64,000 bases of DNA from positions 73,407 to 137,406 of the forward strand of contig DKPO01000044.1 in NCBI GenBank assembly GCA_002471225.1. Reading direction: 5' to 3'. How positions within the stretch are numbered: the stretch's first letter is position 1; every line of letters starts with the position of its first letter. This DNA is from Porphyromonadaceae bacterium UBA7332. Lineage in GTDB: Bacteria > Bacteroidota > Bacteroidia > Bacteroidales > UBA7332. Of this stretch, positions 8,581 to 17,546 are shown one piece after another. Made by a program: the position numbers and the translations under genes. Under the pieces are notes generated by a model. That model had not been told where the DNA came from and did not search any database. It was given only the letters and a program-made list of their open reading frames with translations.

Positions 8581-9267
8581 TTATAGGTAATAGTGTCTGA
8601 CAGGTTTGAGGTTTTTATCAAGCTCATAGACCAAGGGTCTGCCTGTAGGTATTTCTAAATTTACGATATCCTCGTCACTGATGTGATCCAGATGTTTAAT
8701 TAATGCCCGTAAACTATTGCCGTGCGCAGCAACTAATACAGTTTTTTTCTTCTTCAGACTCGCAACAATTTTGTCTTCCCAAAATGGAAGGACGCGTTGT
8801 ACTGTCATTTCCAAAGACTCACCCAACGGAATATCTTCGTCAGCAAGTAAACGATACTTAGGATCCTTATTTGCACATCTTTCATCGCCCGGTTGTAGCA
8901 GAGGCGGTTGTACATTATAGCTTCGTCGCCATATCTTCACCTGATCATCGCCATACTCTTTGGCTGTCTCGGCTTTATTCAGACCTTGTAAAGCGCCGTA
9001 ATGTCTTTCATTCAATCGCCAGTTCTTGACCATTTTTACCCAAAGCAGATCGCACTCGTCGGCAATATAAAATGCCGTCTTAATAGCCCGTTTCAATACA
9101 GAAGTGTAAATTACATCGACCTGAATACCGGATTCTTTGATTTTACGACCGGCTGTATAAGCTTCGGCTACCCCTTTCTCAGAAAGATCAACGTCTGTCC
9201 AGCCTGTAAATCTGTTTTCTTTGTTCCATTCGCTTTCTCCGTGACGAACTAAAATTAATGTGTACAT
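8581..9267 (-). CDS. gpmA: 2,3-bisphosphoglycerate-dependent phosphoglycerate mutase
   Basis: 228 residues, a normal length for dPGM. LVRHGESEWNKENRFTGWTDVDLSEKG carries the catalytic His that becomes phosphorylated. RLNERHYGALQGLNKAET and VLVAAHGNSLRALIKHL carry the other active-site residues. It interconverts 3- and 2-phosphoglycerate in glycolysis and gluconeogenesis in the cytoplasm. It is a monocistronic gene convergent with rpmE2. No consensus promoter stands out upstream on the minus strand. Confidence 0.98.
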   Translation of the reverse strand: MYTLILVRHGESEWNKENRFTGWTDVDLSEKGVAEAYTAGRKIKESGIQVDVIYTSVLKRAIKTAFYIADECDLLWVKMVKNWRLNERHYGALQGLNKAETAKEYGDDQVKIWRRSYNVQPPLLQPGDERCANKDPKYRLLADEDIPLGESLEMTVQRVLPFWEDKIVASLKKKKTVLVAAHGNSLRALIKHLDHISDEDIVNLEIPTGRPLVYELDKNLKPVRHYYL

Positions 9268-9418
9268 GTTCGTAGTGAATTTAGTGGATTTGTTGTTTTA
9301 TAGAAAAACAGTTTATGAAGCAGATAGTTGACTCTTGTACTTAAATCTTCCTGTGGACAGGATCTGTTTTAAATAAAAATTTCGTTATTGAATAATTCAT
9401 TATGAATATTATATTGAT

Positions 9419-9426
9419 TACTTTTG
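9419..9426 (+). promoter_or_regulatory. Candidate promoter and ~105-nt leader of the UpxY-like gene
   Basis: TACTTTTG matches the -7 consensus. A leader of roughly 105 nt follows, which includes a small inverted repeat around 9501-9525 (TTTCCA...TTGGAA). Long leaders are typical of UpxY genes, whose products act on the 5' untranslated region. No Shine-Dalgarno precedes the ATG at 9537. Confidence 0.55.
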
Positions 9427-9536
9427 TAGTTAGATTCAACTAAAAGAGAGTTATATATACATGTATTTTACTGTATAGAGTTCAATATTCATCTGTACAT
9501 TCTTTCCAGTCATATTGGAATGAAGCTTTATTTTTT

Positions 9537-10043
9537 ATGGAAACAAGAATTGGATTGTCTAAACCTAAGTGGTTTGTTCTTTATACAGCACCTCGCGCAG
9601 AAAAGAAAGTACTTGAGCGCTTAGAGCAGGCAGGCGTAACAGCCTATTTACCGCTCCATATTTGTCCACGTGTCTGGTCAGACCGGATTAAGATGGTCGA
9701 AGTGCCTTTGATCCCGAGCTATATATTTGTATATACAAAGGAAGCACTTCTGAGAAATCTTTTAGGACTGTACGGAGTATCCCGTATTGTATTTTATGAC
9801 GGCAAACCGGCGGTCATTCAACAAAAAGAGATAGATGCGATTCAGAAATTTCTGGAAAAATCCAGAGAGAAAGCAGTGTCGTTTACTCCGGATGAAGAAG
9901 TATTGATTGCGGTCGGAGCATTGAAAGATGTTTCGGGTAAGATACAGAAAGTGGGTAAAGATTATTTATTGCTTCATATTGAGCAATTAGGTATCACTGC
10001 AACTGTAAAAGTGAAAACGGAACAGGTCAGAAAAAAGAAATGA
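9537..10043 (+). CDS. UpxY-type transcription antiterminator (NusG paralogue)
   Basis: 168 residues. The N-terminal NGN domain starts KWFVLYTAPRAEKKVLERLEQAGVTAYLPL and includes IPSYIFVYTKE. The C-terminal KOW-like part starts VLIAVGALKDVSGKIQKVGKDYLLLHIEQLG. This is the shape of UpxY proteins. In Bacteroides those proteins bind RNA polymerase and keep it from terminating in the leaders of capsular polysaccharide operons. Here no glycosyltransferase, flippase or UpxZ gene follows. The gene ends at a strong terminator 25 bp downstream. It may act in trans on a distant operon, or be a LoaP/RfaH-like regulator with another target. Confidence 0.85.
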   Translation: METRIGLSKPKWFVLYTAPRAEKKVLERLEQAGVTAYLPLHICPRVWSDRIKMVEVPLIPSYIFVYTKEALLRNLLGLYGVSRIVFYDGKPAVIQQKEIDAIQKFLEKSREKAVSFTPDEEVLIAVGALKDVSGKIQKVGKDYLLLHIEQLGITATVKVKTEQVRKKK

Positions 10044-10067
10044 CGTACCGTTGAAGAGAAAATATTT

Positions 10068-10116
10068 AAAAGCAGATAAGTATTAATTTCAATACTTGTC
10101 TGCTTTTCTTTTTTCA
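10068..10116 (+). terminator. Rho-independent terminator
   Basis: A 17-bp stem (10068-10084 with 10091-10107, one G-U pair, 6-nt loop) is followed by CTTTTTTC. It isolates the UpxY-like gene from the next gene. Confidence 0.92.
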
Positions 10117-10167
10117 AACAATCGATAACAGGGACTGTTATATACATAATATAAAGTAAGTCAGACT

Positions 10168-10692
10168 ATGAATCAAACTATATGGACAATCGGGCACTCA
10201 ACCAGGACAGGTGAGCATTTTATAGAGGTCCTTAAAAGCTTCGGAATTGAAGTGCTTGCCGATATCCGGACTTTACCGGGTTCGGATAAATTTCCGCAAT
10301 TTAATCAGGACAGACTATCCGAATCTTTGTTTCAAAATGGCATCCGCTATGTTTATATCCCACGTTTAGGCGGATTAAGACCTTCTCATAAGGATTCGCT
10401 TAATATAGCGTGGCGGAATAAGTCGTTTCGGGCTTATGCGGATTATATGCAGACGGACTCTTTCAGACAAGGCATTGAGGAGTTGCTTGTATTGGCAAAA
10501 GAGAACCGTACAGCCATTATATGTTCCGAGATTCTATGGTGGAGGTGTCATCGTTCTATGGTTGCCGATTATCTGAAATCAATCGGATGGATCGTTATAC
10601 ATATTGAAGATACCGGTAAGTTTAAAGAACATCCCTATACCTCGGCAGCCTCTATAATTAATGGGCATTTAGATTATACACAAGTCAAATGA
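10168..10692 (+). CDS. DUF488 family protein
   Basis: 174 residues. It begins with the family's TIGHSTR motif and continues VLADIRTLPGSDKFPQFN, IRYVYIPRLGGLR and the conserved IICSEILWWRCHRSMVADYL (Cys, Trp, Arg, Cys, His block), ending HPYT. These are the hallmarks of DUF488, cytoplasmic proteins of unproven function often found near DNA-repair or nucleic-acid genes. The last four bases (ATGA) overlap the start of the next gene, so the two are almost certainly translated together. Confidence 0.9.
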   Translation: MNQTIWTIGHSTRTGEHFIEVLKSFGIEVLADIRTLPGSDKFPQFNQDRLSESLFQNGIRYVYIPRLGGLRPSHKDSLNIAWRNKSFRAYADYMQTDSFRQGIEELLVLAKENRTAIICSEILWWRCHRSMVADYLKSIGWIVIHIEDTGKFKEHPYTSAASIINGHLDYTQVK

Positions 10693-11324
10693 TATATCCT
10701 TCAGTTCAGACTCCCGAGCGTTTAGTCGCGGCTTACTTATATTTAATCGCACGTAAAATACTGGGGCATCCGCTTAATTATTTTGAGGTAATTCCTGTAG
10801 ATATTGAATGTTATTTTTACCAGCAGTCCTGGCATCCGGATGATACGGCACAAAGACACCCTTTGCAGACAAGGTTTAACAGACTTTACTTTTACCGTAT
10901 GGGTAAGAGCAATACACTTCGTCCGGTTAAGCGGATGGGAGCAGGGATCGCTCTCTCAATGGGTTCTTATACATTAGCCGTTTTGTTACGTGGTATCCGG
11001 GATGGAGATACATATATAGATGGGACAGCAAAAGTAGCCGCTTATCTTTTTCATCGTTTCTCCCGGTTGGATTATTCAACAGCTTCAGTCAATGAACGAC
11101 TTGAAATAATACAGCAAATGGAGCAGTTGGCAGATGTAGTTAATTTATCAGATAAGCCAGTTCAAGGTCCTGTATGGACAACAGTCCGTGTAGGATTAAA
11201 TGCAAAACGGGATTATAAGGATCGTAGATACCGTTTTCTGGTAGAAGCAACCCGTTCGGGCTATAAAGGAAAGAAACAATTGATGGAGAATAACGGCAGA
11301 AGGAAAAATAACCAGCAGAAGTAA
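10689..11324 (+). CDS. Conserved protein of unknown function, possible remote 3-methyladenine-DNA-glycosylase relative
   Basis: 211 residues with no signal peptide and no family I recognise with confidence. Several blocks fall in the order seen in alkyladenine DNA glycosylases (AAG): VDIECYFYQQSWHPDDTAQRH (compare the family's IVExEAY...DPAxH), TRFNRLYFY, GSYTLAVLLRGI and VRVGLNAKRDYKDRRYRFLVEA. The YVYxxYG block of true AAG enzymes is not visible. If the match is real, the product would act in base excision repair. The tail is Lys/Arg/Asn-rich. Its start overlaps the DUF488 gene by four bases, indicating coupling. The assignment is tentative. Confidence 0.75.
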   Translation: MIYPSVQTPERLVAAYLYLIARKILGHPLNYFEVIPVDIECYFYQQSWHPDDTAQRHPLQTRFNRLYFYRMGKSNTLRPVKRMGAGIALSMGSYTLAVLLRGIRDGDTYIDGTAKVAAYLFHRFSRLDYSTASVNERLEIIQQMEQLADVVNLSDKPVQGPVWTTVRVGLNAKRDYKDRRYRFLVEATRSGYKGKKQLMENNGRRKNNQQK

Positions 11325-11410
11325 TTCATTACAGACCGTAATGAATGGAAATAATAGGACCAATAATCTATAACTTAGTCTGATTTTATTCCAATAAACA
11401 GTTGTTCTGA

Positions 11411-11474
11411 AATTGCGGTGTACATCGCACAAAAGTGCGAAGTAGGTCGCACTCAATTGCGGTGTACATCGCAA
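11411..11474. repeat. Three-unit 22-bp palindromic repeat array
   Basis: The 16-mers TGCGGTGTACATCGCA, TGCGAAGTAGGTCGCA and TGCGGTGTACATCGCA begin at 11414, 11436 and 11458, exactly 22 bp apart. Each is an imperfect palindrome (TGCG...CGCA), and 11411-11429 is repeated exactly at 11455-11473. The array is intergenic, between two convergent genes. A period of 22 cannot keep a reading frame, so this is a DNA or RNA element, not coding sequence. Confidence 0.88.
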
Positions 11475-11483
11475 TTAATAATT

Positions 11484-11511
11484 ACGCTTTGAAAAAAAAT
11501 AATCAAAGCGT
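11484..11511 (-). terminator. Candidate terminator between convergent genes
   Basis: ACGCTTTGA (11484-11492) pairs with TCAAAGCGT (11503-11511) around an A-rich loop. It lies downstream of ispF on the minus strand. The T tract is weak. Confidence 0.4.
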
Positions 11512-11573
11512 CGGATTTATTATATCCGGGATGTCGGAACTTAAAAATCAAGCAATAGCAGACCCATGTATTC

Positions 11574-12050
11574 CTATTTCTGTATTAATACAGTAGCGTA
11601 TGCAGAGATACCCTCTTCACGACCGGTAAACCCAAGTTTTTCGGTTGTAGTTGCTTTGATAGATATATCATCAACATCAACGCCCATTACTTCAGCTAAT
11701 GTCTTTTGCATATCCGGAATATGAGCCTTTAATTTGGGACGCTCAGCACAAACTGTAGCATCAATATTGCCTAATTCATATCCTTTGGCACGAATTAAAT
11801 CCATCGTTTGTTTAAGCAATATCTTACTGTCAATGTTTTTAAATTCGCCCGCGGTATCCGGGAAGTGAAATCCGATATCTCTCATATTTGCTGCGCCAAG
11901 AAGCGCATCGCAAATAGCATGAATCAGAACGTCAGCATCCGAATGCCCTAAAAGTCCGTGGGTATGTTCCAGTTTAATACCACCCAGCCATAATTCTCTG
12001 TCTTCGACTAATTTATGAACGTCGAAACCAAAACCAACACGTATTTTCAT
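11574..12050 (-). CDS. ispF: 2-C-methyl-D-erythritol 2,4-cyclodiphosphate synthase
   Basis: 158 residues, the standard length. GFGFDVHKL holds the zinc-binding Asp and His, LGHSDADVLIHAICDALLGAA holds a further zinc His and the substrate loop, and FTGREEGISAYA is the C-terminal signature. It converts CDP-ME-2-phosphate to the cyclic diphosphate in the MEP pathway to isoprenoids. It lies 74 bp after porV on the same strand but behind a terminator, so it is probably a separate unit. TATTTTTG on the minus strand at 12067-12074 is a possible -7 box. Confidence 0.98.
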   Translation of the reverse strand: MKIRVGFGFDVHKLVEDRELWLGGIKLEHTHGLLGHSDADVLIHAICDALLGAANMRDIGFHFPDTAGEFKNIDSKILLKQTMDLIRAKGYELGNIDATVCAERPKLKAHIPDMQKTLAEVMGVDVDDISIKATTTEKLGFTGREEGISAYATVLIQK

Positions 12051-12076
12051 AATGATAATATTTTCTCAAAAATAAA

Positions 12077-12106
12077 AGGCGATAAGATCAACTGACCTTA
12101 TCGCCT
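12077..12106 (-). terminator. Terminator of the porU-porV unit
   Basis: AGGCGATAAG (12077-12086) pairs with CTTATCGCCT (12097-12106). On the minus strand the stem is followed by TTTTATTTTT. Confidence 0.85.
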
Positions 12107-12124
12107 CAAATATAAGAATTTATT

Positions 12125-13270
12125 TTATCTCATTAATCCACGTATTCCACCTAAATCAAAACCAATGGATATACGGAAGGTTTGATCTAAAGGATTATTT
12201 TGTGATGCAACCAGATAGGATGCATCAACCTGGAAAATGTTTAATTTTACACCGGCACCAAAAGAGAAGAATCTGCGATTACCCATCATTTCGCTTTCGT
12301 AGTGGTAACCCATTCTGGCAAAAAACTGATCATTATAACTGTATTCGGCACCTATACCGAGATTAATCTCTTTGATCTCATTAGAAAAACTGCGATCACC
12401 GAAAGATTTGAAAATTCCTTTGATCGGTGACATATCCCGATAATTCTGCATACGTTCCTGATAATCGATCTCTGTCTCGCCTTCGCGCTGCATAGGAGGA
12501 GCAGGCACTAATAGTTTATTAAAATCCAGACTTAGAGCTAACTTATTATAATCATTGAACGGATACAGGAAAGAAGCACCTAAACGTAAATTAGTAGGGA
12601 TGAAGTTGCTTATGCTTCCGTTGTCATAAGAAATCTTAGTACCAATATTTGATACATCAAAACCCCAGGAGAATTGTGCATCCTGTCCGTTAAGTAAATA
12701 GACAGGGGTTTGAAAATATCCCGATATATCCGCACTGAAAGCATTTCCGGCAGAGGATTCTTCATCTACATCCAGATTTGAATGTGTATATCTTAAAGTG
12801 ATCCCCATGGAATATTTCGTAGAGAGCTGTCGGGCATAAGCGACGTCAAAGGCAAATTCATTAGGATTGGCCGCATTGATGATGTTACCTGTTTCGTCGG
12901 TTATGTCGATTTTTCCTAAAGAGAAATAACGGAAAGATCCACTGATGGATTGAATTTCATCGAACTTATAATATCCCGTAAGGTTGGATAATCCGATATC
13001 ACTAACTAATTTACTAAGCCAGGGAGTATACGTAAATCCAATTCCCGCGCGGCTTTCTGCAAATGCATACTTTGAAGGATTCCAGTATTGAGCATTGATA
13101 TCCGGCGAAGTTGCCGCTCCTACATCACCTAATGCACCCCCCCGGGCATCCGGAGAAATATTCAGAAAAGAAACACCTGTCAGAGGAGGAGTCGGCATGG
13201 GTTCTTCGGCATAAACATTGAATGCCGATAAGGCTAACAGAGCTGCACAAGAAGATTTAAATATGTTCAT
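12125..13270 (-). CDS. porV: Type IX secretion system outer-membrane protein PorV (LptO)
   Basis: 381 residues. A signal peptide (to about Ala21) precedes GVSFLNISPDARGGALGDVGAATSPD, the highly conserved PorV N-terminal block. NAQYWNPSKYAF and amphipathic strands of a FadL-like 14-stranded barrel follow, ending in the beta-strand FRISIGFDLGGIRGL. PorV collects type IX cargo from the translocon and delivers it to the attachment complex at the outer membrane. It lies 77 bp downstream of porU on the same strand. As I recall, the same porU-porV pair occurs in Porphyromonas gingivalis. Confidence 0.95.
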   Translation of the reverse strand: MNIFKSSCAALLALSAFNVYAEEPMPTPPLTGVSFLNISPDARGGALGDVGAATSPDINAQYWNPSKYAFAESRAGIGFTYTPWLSKLVSDIGLSNLTGYYKFDEIQSISGSFRYFSLGKIDITDETGNIINAANPNEFAFDVAYARQLSTKYSMGITLRYTHSNLDVDEESSAGNAFSADISGYFQTPVYLLNGQDAQFSWGFDVSNIGTKISYDNGSISNFIPTNLRLGASFLYPFNDYNKLALSLDFNKLLVPAPPMQREGETEIDYQERMQNYRDMSPIKGIFKSFGDRSFSNEIKEINLGIGAEYSYNDQFFARMGYHYESEMMGNRRFFSFGAGVKLNIFQVDASYLVASQNNPLDQTFRISIGFDLGGIRGLMR

Positions 13271-13347
13271 TATGGCTAAATTATATAGTTAGAGATTCTG
13301 AATCCAATCGTGTCGGATTGTTTTTTTATAACGACGATCCGTAATAG

Positions 13348-16300
13348 TTATTGTGATTTAATAATCATTTTTTTTGCTTCAGATGCAAATTGACTATTAG
13401 CCGTTGCTATGAATACACGGAATATATACACCCCCGGAGCAAGATGATTGTTATTGAAATCGGTTAAATCCCAGCGAATAGGATCTGAAATGTCATTTTG
13501 AAATAATAGGTTTTGTTTCGTAGACCAGACTTCCTGTCCCGAGAGGGCATAAACCTTAATTTCAAGTTTAATTTTGCTTTCAGGTCTGTTATGTCTGATA
13601 TAGAAGTCAACGCCTTCAGTTCCGGTTGTCGGAATAAGAGACGGTGATAAAGCCTTATAAAAAATAGAGTATATATCTGGTCTGGCAGAAGTGTTTACCT
13701 TAAAACGTAAATGGGCAGTTGATGAATTATTGAAGATATCCCATACTCTAAGTTTTAATTCATGCTCTTCATTATTGAGCTCAGGTATAGGGAATCTGAT
13801 AACTCCCCGGGTAATGCTTCCCTGAAGAGGTTCGTAAAAATCATTGACTGTATAGCGGACATTGGTAGCCCCCGAAATCATGACTTCCATTTCATGACCT
13901 ATAGATGCCTGTGAGATATTTAGTCCCGAGTCATCTTCTATTTCGGCATATAGCATTGGAGTTTCGTTTACGGGATCCTTTATGCTGAATGCCGGAGAGT
14001 TTAAATAAAGCGTATTGATAAGTGGAGCATTTTCCTCAGGTTTCATATCGGAAGAGGTTCCGTTAATAATAAGGTTATCATGATATCCCTGGGCCTCATT
14101 TCCTTCGGAGTCATAAGCATACAAACTAATCTTAGCGAGATCGTTTTTATATGAAATGTCTTTAGGCAATATTAAGTCCAGTTCAAAAGCTCCGTTTATG
14201 ATTTGTCCTTTGCTTTTAAATAGGATTTTAGAACGGTCATAATAGATAAATGGATTATTATCGGCATCATTATCCCGGGTTGTTATTTTTTCGGCTGCAT
14301 CAAACAAAGTTAATTCAGTAAATCCATTAAAAGCTGATGCTATATCGTTCTCCGGAGAGAGGATCTGACCTCTGACTTTGACATGACTAAGAGCCTGAAT
14401 CGTATCAGTACGATCAGGGTCGGGCGTTTTATCATTGATATGTGTCAGTGTTATTTTATATTCCGGATAATTAAATTTTAAAGCAGGATCACCCAATAAA
14501 GTAAACTTCAGATGATTATCCGATTTAGCTATAGCCGGATCATTAACGATCGTACGCTTTGCTTCTCTTATTATATCCCCGAATGTATAACGACTATTAT
14601 TCTCTTTTTTATCAAAGAGGTTTCGGCAGAGTTGCTCATTTATAATATAATTAGGACCTGAATATACCACACGTGTGGTTGAGAAAAGTGCAATCGCACC
14701 ACCCTGAGGATGAAAGAGCATTTTTTCTCCTGCGGAAGTAGTGTAATCATCAAAACGACTAAAATCACAGGTGGCTGTGATCCATAGAGGAATACGCTTA
14801 AAAAGCATATTGTCTATGTCCTGCATGGTTATCATCTCTTCGGTAGTCCATGAAATATTACTGCCATGTCCGACCAGGTTAACCATTAGCATTCCCTGAC
14901 GAAGTAATTCATACATCTTCCTTTTAGCATCAGGATAGCGATTTCCTGTGGCCGTTTGTTCAAGTTTATAAGAATCAAGATATATTTTCTGGATATTAAA
15001 TTCTTTGTGTTCGGATTCGAGGTAATTCGCCAGTTTGTCAGCCTGCTGCATATGCAGATTTCCATCTCCGTCATCACCCATAAATAGCAGATTATTTTTC
15101 CACGATCCTTTTTCGGTATTGTTTGTATATGCATATAGCTTCGATAAATAGGCTTTTACTTCGCTTCTGTTTCTTGCAGGAATACGCCCTATACCTAAGT
15201 TCATATTTGCATTACTTAGCTTATCGCCCGAACTATTATCCAGAAATCCCAGGTAGTCGTCAGTAGTATAGGATACCGTTTCCTGTACAGAATTTGAAGA
15301 TTGATATGTCAGAATTCGGTTAGCTTTCGTACTGGATGCTGCTTTTAATATGCCTCTGTTATCAAAACATCCGTCTCCGAGAAGCAAGAGATATCTTGGT
15401 TTTTCGGATTCGTGTTCGGCTTTGTCGTATAGCATTTTCATAAACCAACGATAGGCGGATATATCGGGCGTTCCCGATGAAAATTCATTGTAAATAACTT
15501 CAGGGGTAACAACCGTGACGAGTAAATTATCTGAGCGTTTATGAAAATCAGCAAGATCAATGGCTTCTGCCATAAATTCCGGATCTGTCAGAATAACCAT
15601 ATCAGTAAAAGGAAGAGCATGTAAATTTTGATTGGCTACAGTCCCGATAGTTTCCGGCTTATTAAATCGTCCGTGAACATTGACAAACGCAAAATTCTGA
15701 GACGGATTAACCATAAATGAATTATCGGTATTTCCGGATTTAATTATTTTAGCTGCAACCGGATTTGTTAAATCCCATACCTCAGAAGTATTATCTTGTC
15801 TCATAATCGCTTTCCCACTCTTTAGAAATCGAAAAGGGGAGAAGTCTGCATAAGGACGTAATTCCCTTTGCATATGCAAGCGAATATAATTGAGGTGGGC
15901 GTTTATGTAATTTTTCTTTTCAAGATCGAGAGTTACTTTATATTGTCCATTATCCGATAAGTTTGCACTGTTAAATCGTCTATTTATAAGTACGGATTTA
16001 TCATAGTAGTTACTGTTACCGGGAAATGTGATTTGTCCGATTGAATGATCATTCAATCTTATTTGCAGGTTGGAGTTAAATTTATCTTTTGCAATGAATT
16101 CGACTTCAATATTGATAGTGCTTAAAGGTTTTATACCGGGAATGTCAAAGAGGAAATGCTGTACATTGTTTAATGAAAAGTTTTCACCAAAAAACTCTCT
16201 ACCGGTATTAGCGACAGATATTATATCATTTTCATGGATAATCAGATCGTCATAATATTCAAGACCTGGAGCCTCAATAGGCGTTTTATAATGTATAGAT

Positions 16301-16761
16301 TGTAAGGTGTCGGGACTTGCATTTTCTGAATCACTGAGGAAGTAATAGCCGAAATCAGAGTAGGGATTATTCTCGTGAATAAGAAATGAATTATTAAGTC
16401 GTTTGATTTCAGTAGATCCGCAACCGTAGAAAAGTAAAAAATCACCCGATACAAAAGAATTCTTATTTGCAGTTATTCTGCGCACAGATACTTCAGGCAG
16501 GTCATCCGGTTTCGTATCATTGAAGGTTTCGGGAAGGATATATCCTCCGTACCCATATATTTTGACTTTTTGAGGTTCGGAGAAACCTAAAGATTTAAGG
16601 TCGTCATACGTATATTTATATATGCCAGACTGCGGTATTCTTACTTTAATCCACTTGCCTGTAGCTAATTTGGATTGTTTATTAAAGAAATCAGAGGGTA
16701 AAGCATAAAGCTTTACCCCTATAAATAAAAAAAGTAAGATACATATTTTCTGAAAAGTCAT
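13348..16761 (-). CDS. porU: Type IX secretion system sortase PorU
   Basis: 1137 residues. A signal peptide is followed by beta domains (IRIPQSGIYKYTYDDLKSLG), then a gingipain-like C25 peptidase domain. Visible C25 motifs are RYLLLLGDGCFDNRG, GIGRIPARN, and MVNLVGHGSNISWTTEE with the catalytic His near residue 632. The catalytic Cys is near residue 664 in ITATCDFSRFDD, and GGAIALFSTTRVVYSGPN follows. Immunoglobulin-like modules and a final beta segment (LAPGVYIFRVFI) end the protein. PorU removes the C-terminal signal of T9SS cargo and attaches A-LPS at the cell surface. The gene is upstream of porV and co-directional with it. Confidence 0.95.
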   Translation of the reverse strand: MTFQKICILLFLFIGVKLYALPSDFFNKQSKLATGKWIKVRIPQSGIYKYTYDDLKSLGFSEPQKVKIYGYGGYILPETFNDTKPDDLPEVSVRRITANKNSFVSGDFLLFYGCGSTEIKRLNNSFLIHENNPYSDFGYYFLSDSENASPDTLQSIHYKTPIEAPGLEYYDDLIIHENDIISVANTGREFFGENFSLNNVQHFLFDIPGIKPLSTINIEVEFIAKDKFNSNLQIRLNDHSIGQITFPGNSNYYDKSVLINRRFNSANLSDNGQYKVTLDLEKKNYINAHLNYIRLHMQRELRPYADFSPFRFLKSGKAIMRQDNTSEVWDLTNPVAAKIIKSGNTDNSFMVNPSQNFAFVNVHGRFNKPETIGTVANQNLHALPFTDMVILTDPEFMAEAIDLADFHKRSDNLLVTVVTPEVIYNEFSSGTPDISAYRWFMKMLYDKAEHESEKPRYLLLLGDGCFDNRGILKAASSTKANRILTYQSSNSVQETVSYTTDDYLGFLDNSSGDKLSNANMNLGIGRIPARNRSEVKAYLSKLYAYTNNTEKGSWKNNLLFMGDDGDGNLHMQQADKLANYLESEHKEFNIQKIYLDSYKLEQTATGNRYPDAKRKMYELLRQGMLMVNLVGHGSNISWTTEEMITMQDIDNMLFKRIPLWITATCDFSRFDDYTTSAGEKMLFHPQGGAIALFSTTRVVYSGPNYIINEQLCRNLFDKKENNSRYTFGDIIREAKRTIVNDPAIAKSDNHLKFTLLGDPALKFNYPEYKITLTHINDKTPDPDRTDTIQALSHVKVRGQILSPENDIASAFNGFTELTLFDAAEKITTRDNDADNNPFIYYDRSKILFKSKGQIINGAFELDLILPKDISYKNDLAKISLYAYDSEGNEAQGYHDNLIINGTSSDMKPEENAPLINTLYLNSPAFSIKDPVNETPMLYAEIEDDSGLNISQASIGHEMEVMISGATNVRYTVNDFYEPLQGSITRGVIRFPIPELNNEEHELKLRVWDIFNNSSTAHLRFKVNTSARPDIYSIFYKALSPSLIPTTGTEGVDFYIRHNRPESKIKLEIKVYALSGQEVWSTKQNLLFQNDISDPIRWDLTDFNNNHLAPGVYIFRVFIATANSQFASEAKKMIIKSQ

Positions 16762-16796
16762 AGACGTATCTGAATTTTGAGTTGAGTAAATAGTAT

Positions 16797-17408
16797 TTAC
16801 TTAACGAAGAAATCCAGCACTTTATTATTTTCAATATATCCTTCTATATGGTCATTGATGTCTACACGTCCAACACCTGAAGGTGTACCGGTAAAGATCA
16901 AATCACCTTTTTTAAGTGTGAAATACTTACTGGCATAAGAAATGATTTTGTTAATCGAAAAGATCATTTCCTCTGTACAGGCTGATTGTCTGAGCTCATC
17001 ATTCATTTTCATACTGAATTGAATTTTAGTCATATCAACATCTTCAGTAGAAATAAATTCGCCGAGAACAGCAGAATTATCAAAAGCCTTTGATATTTCC
17101 CACGGTTGTCCTTTTTCTCTCAATGTTTGCTGTAAATCACGAGCGGTAAAGTCAATACCCACAGTCATTGCATCATAATAGCGAGGAGCAAACTTTTCTG
17201 CAATATTTTTACCTAAACGATTGATACGAATTACAATTTCTGTTTCGTATTCAATGCGATCAGAAAAATCCGGGATAAAAAATGGCTTACCATCTTTTAG
17301 TATGGCTGAATCGGGTTTCATGAAAAGTGTCGGTTCAGCAGGAAGTTCCGTACGACTCATTTCCTTATTATGATCGGGATAGTTCCATCCTACACAAATT
17401 ATTTTCAT
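16797..17408 (-). CDS. Fumarylacetoacetate hydrolase family protein
   Basis: 203 residues, the short single-domain FAH type. IICVGWNYPDHNKEM opens it. IEYETEIVIRINRLG provides the metal-binding Glu pair, followed by TVGIDFTARDLQQ and the C-terminal DLIFTGTPSGVG. Such cytoplasmic enzymes are Mg-dependent hydrolases or decarboxylases, for example acylpyruvate hydrolase or oxaloacetate decarboxylase. The exact substrate cannot be read from the sequence. It ends 35 bp before porU on the same strand, so the two may be co-transcribed although the functions look unrelated. Confidence 0.92.
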   Translation of the reverse strand: MKIICVGWNYPDHNKEMSRTELPAEPTLFMKPDSAILKDGKPFFIPDFSDRIEYETEIVIRINRLGKNIAEKFAPRYYDAMTVGIDFTARDLQQTLREKGQPWEISKAFDNSAVLGEFISTEDVDMTKIQFSMKMNDELRQSACTEEMIFSINKIISYASKYFTLKKGDLIFTGTPSGVGRVDINDHIEGYIENNKVLDFFVK

Positions 17409-17546
17409 ACGATTTCTTATTTTGATGATTATTCTAAAAGGAATAACAAAGATAGATAAAATTCTTTCTTTCTGTATTCTCTTTTTTTGATATCATGAGT
17501 CTTCAATAAATACATTATCCTATTTTTATCTTACTAAGAGATTTCT

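Noticed and set aside
9537..11324. Capsular polysaccharide locus downstream of the UpxY-like gene
   Set aside because: The following genes are DUF488 and a possible DNA-repair protein. No glycosyltransferase, flippase or polymerase is present.
11196..11474. 92-codon minus-strand frame across the 22-bp array
   Set aside because: It spans the palindromic array and the 3' end of the convergent gene on the other strand. Composition and lack of a family match indicate a chance frame.
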